Shown: positions 62,441 to 64,000 of the stretch, one piece after another
How the letters are laid out: each line of letters starts with the position of its first letter
How positions within the stretch are numbered: the first letter of the stretch is position 1
Assembly (NCBI GenBank): GCA_947570695.1
Contig: CANOVB010000001.1
Coordinates: 78,553-142,552, forward strand
DNA: 64,000 nucleotides
Origin: an uncultured Clostridium sp.
GTDB taxonomy: Bacteria > Bacillota > Clostridia > TANB77 > CAG-508
Direction of reading: 5' to 3'
Made by a program: the position numbers and the translations under genes
Notes under the pieces: generated by a model
The model's database searches: none
What the model saw: the letters and a program-made list of their open reading frames with translations, nothing else
What the model was told of the DNA's origin: nothing

Positions 62441-63154
62441 TTATTCTATTCCTAAAATGCTTTTTGCTTTACTAATTTCTTCTTGAGTAGGAGGAATAAC
62501 ATCTTCTAATTCATAAGTATCTCCGATTTCTTCCCATTTAAATTTTCCTAAATTATGATATGGCAGAATTTCAACTTTTTCAACATTATTTAAATTATCG
62601 ATAAATTTTTTTAGATTTTGTAAATCAAATTTATCATCGGTGTATCCAGGAACAAGAACTTGTCTTATCCAAACTGGGATATTTATATTATTTAAATATT
62701 TTGCGAATTCTAAATTATTTTTATTTGAAAAACCAGTAAGATTTATTGCTTTTTGATCATCAATATGTTTTATATCTAAAATAACTAAATCTGTATATTT
62801 AAGCAATTCTTTAATTTCATTTGAAATTGGAATACTTCCAGCGGTGTCAAGAGCAGTATGAATTCCATGTTGTTTTAAATTTTTGAAAAGTTCTGTAACA
62901 AATTGGGCTTGAAGCAAAGGCTCTCCACCAGATACAGTAACTCCACCTCCAGAATTATCCATGTAAGATTTATAATTTAATATTTCTTTTATTAATTCAT
63001 CAATAGAAGTAGGTGTGCCTGAATTTAATTTCCAAGTATCACGATTATGGCAATATTTACATTTTAAAGTACAGCCTTGCATAAATATTACAAATCGTAT
63101 TCCTGGGCCGTCAACTGTTCCAAAAGTCTCTATTGAATGAATTTTTCCTATCAT
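62441..63154 (-). CDS. pflA: Pyruvate formate-lyase-activating enzyme
   Basis: 237 aa radical SAM enzyme that makes the glycyl radical on PflB. CxxxCxxC is CTLKCKYC in GIRFVIFMQGCTLKCKYCHN; GGGVTVSGGEPLLQ is the SAM-binding GGE segment; VWIRQVLVPGYTDD follows. AGGAGAT precedes the ATG. Behind pflB and in the same direction, separated by a terminator hairpin. Confidence 0.96.
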   Translation of the reverse strand: MIGKIHSIETFGTVDGPGIRFVIFMQGCTLKCKYCHNRDTWKLNSGTPTSIDELIKEILNYKSYMDNSGGGVTVSGGEPLLQAQFVTELFKNLKQHGIHTALDTAGSIPISNEIKELLKYTDLVILDIKHIDDQKAINLTGFSNKNNLEFAKYLNNINIPVWIRQVLVPGYTDDKFDLQNLKKFIDNLNNVEKVEILPYHNLGKFKWEEIGDTYELEDVIPPTQEEISKAKSILGIE

Positions 63155-63185
63155 AATAAATCTCCTACTAATTTTTATATTATAT

Positions 63186-63237
63186 AAAAAACAGACATTT
63201 ATAAATGTTAAAGATTAACTTAAAATGTCTGTTTTTT
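63186..63237 (-). terminator. Terminator or attenuator between pflB and pflA
   Basis: AAAAAACAGACATTT pairs with AAATGTCTGTTTTTT (63186-63200 with 63223-63237). Confidence 0.85.
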
Positions 63238-63254
63238 TAGAACTAAAATTATTT

Positions 63255-64000
63255 TTATCTTATATTTTCATGAATTGTTCTGTTAATAACATCTAATTGT
63301 TGTTCCCTTGTTAATTTTATAAAGTTTACAGCATATCCGGAAACTCTTATAGTAAGTTGAGGATATTTTTCAGGGTGTTCCATAGCATCTTCTAATAAAG
63401 CTCTATCAAAAACATTTACATTTATATGATGGCTAAATTTAGCAAAATATCCATCTAATAAAGCTGTTAAATTTGTAATTCTAGAGTTTTCATCTTTACC
63501 TAAAGCATTAGGTACTATAGCGAAAGTATAAGAAATTCCGTCTTCAGCATATTTATAAGGTAATTTTGTCATAGTATTTAATACTGCTAAAGCACCATGA
63601 GTATCTCTACCATGAATTGGATTTGCACCTGGTCCAAATGGAGCACCATCTTCTCTACCATCAGGAGTGTTTCCAGTAGCTTTACCATAAACAACATTAG
63701 AAGTTATAGTTAATATAGACATTGTTGGCTTTGAATTTCTATATGTTGGCTGTTTTTTTAGTTTATTCATAAACATTTTTACTATTTCAACTGCAATACT
63801 ATCAACTCTATCATCATCGTTTCCATATTTAGGAAAGTCTCCTTCGACTTCATAATTTGTTGCTAAACCTGTTTCATCTCTAATAACTTTTACTTTAGCA
63901 TATTTCATAGCTGAAAAAGAATCAGCAACTATAGATAATCCAGCTATACCACAAGCCATAGTTCTTAAAATATCTTTATCATGTAATGCCATTTCTAATT
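63255..64000 (-). CDS. pflB: Formate C-acetyltransferase (pyruvate formate-lyase), C-terminal part
   Basis: Splits pyruvate with CoA into acetyl-CoA and formate. The frame stays open past the window edge (reading LEMALHDKD), so only about the last 247 of some 745 residues are seen; ATG 63992 is internal. [60 protein letters not shown] and the glycyl-radical loop [14 protein letters not shown] with the radical Gly are all present. pflA lies downstream. Confidence 0.97.
   Translation of the reverse strand, partial: LEMALHDKDILRTMACGIAGLSIVADSFSAMKYAKVKVIRDETGLATNYEVEGDFPKYGNDDDRVDSIAVEIVKMFMNKLKKQPTYRNSKPTMSILTITSNVVYGKATGNTPDGREDGAPFGPGANPIHGRDTHGALAVLNTMTKLPYKYAEDGISYTFAIVPNALGKDENSRITNLTALLDGYFAKFSHHINVNVFDRALLEDAMEHPEKYPQLTIRVSGYAVNFIKLTREQQLDVINRTIHENIR

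Noticed and set aside
1..64000. tRNA, rRNA, CRISPR or transposase genes
   Set aside because: None seen on either strand in reading the window.

Overview
The window looks like the chromosome of a very AT-rich, strictly fermentative, endospore-forming member of the Clostridia, probably an uncultured gut lineage. It carries spoIIGA, sigE, sigG, ylmC, spoIVFA/B, bofC-like and ylbJ sporulation genes. It also has an electron-bifurcating-type [FeFe]-hydrogenase (hnd/hyd) and pyruvate formate-lyase. Most genes lie on the + strand, with sigma-A promoters of the TTGnnn-N17-TATAAT type. TTG and GTG starts are common.

Layout. 1-5100: spoIIGA-sigE, a DnaB-like ATPase with a long acidic tail, a broken small gene, sigG. 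5174-9508: a GtrII-type membrane protein, ylmC, small membrane proteins, spoIVFA-spoIVFB. 9717-10769: rpsF-ssb-rpsR. 11817-16496: dut, carD, dnaG-rpoD. 16690-18505: a small gene, a region with an (AC)n microsatellite and a 28-codon gene, rplU-rpmA. 18945-26402: a SUMF1-like surface protein, aspS, an SH3/NlpC-P60 hydrolase, comEC, bofC-like. 26545-33463: clpE-like, a DUF4163/3298-type protein, yibE/F, htrA. 33747-38949: rnhB, two tandem pyrimidine-nucleoside phosphorylases, an M18 aminopeptidase. 39271-43523: hydrogenase operon. 44258-45256: ylbJ. 48659-57721: mfd, a SpoU-type methyltransferase, a DUF4364-type protein, a kinase-fold-like protein, pepF. 57820-62258: a two-component system, then a sortase with an LPXTG protein. 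62441-64000: pflA and the end of pflB.

The main discovery concerns the codon CGG. In the AT-rich (native) genes I found only four in-frame CGG codons (31, 8859, 25207, 36109), in spoIIGA, spoIVFB, comEC and a pyrimidine-nucleoside phosphorylase. At every one of them the conserved protein continues in the +1 frame, as if the C were skipped and GGN read as glycine. CGU, CGC and CGA are read normally. This is what is expected if CGG has no decoding tRNA and causes, or is tolerated through, +1 ribosomal frameshifting.

A second layer consists of five GC-richer single-gene units on the - strand (10959, 31384, 43629, 45623, 46655). Each has its own TTG-N17-TATAAT promoter and a strong GC-rich terminator, and each lies between native genes. 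All five use CGG as ordinary arginine, so they look like recent imports from a donor with the normal CGG meaning; two carry homopolymer frameshifts.

Other structure: a dispersed family of palindromic intergenic repeats, two genes whose Shine-Dalgarno and start codon are separated by a perfect hairpin, and forespore/mother-cell promoter candidates in front of sigG, bofC, ylmC and ylbJ. No tRNA, rRNA, CRISPR array or transposase was seen.
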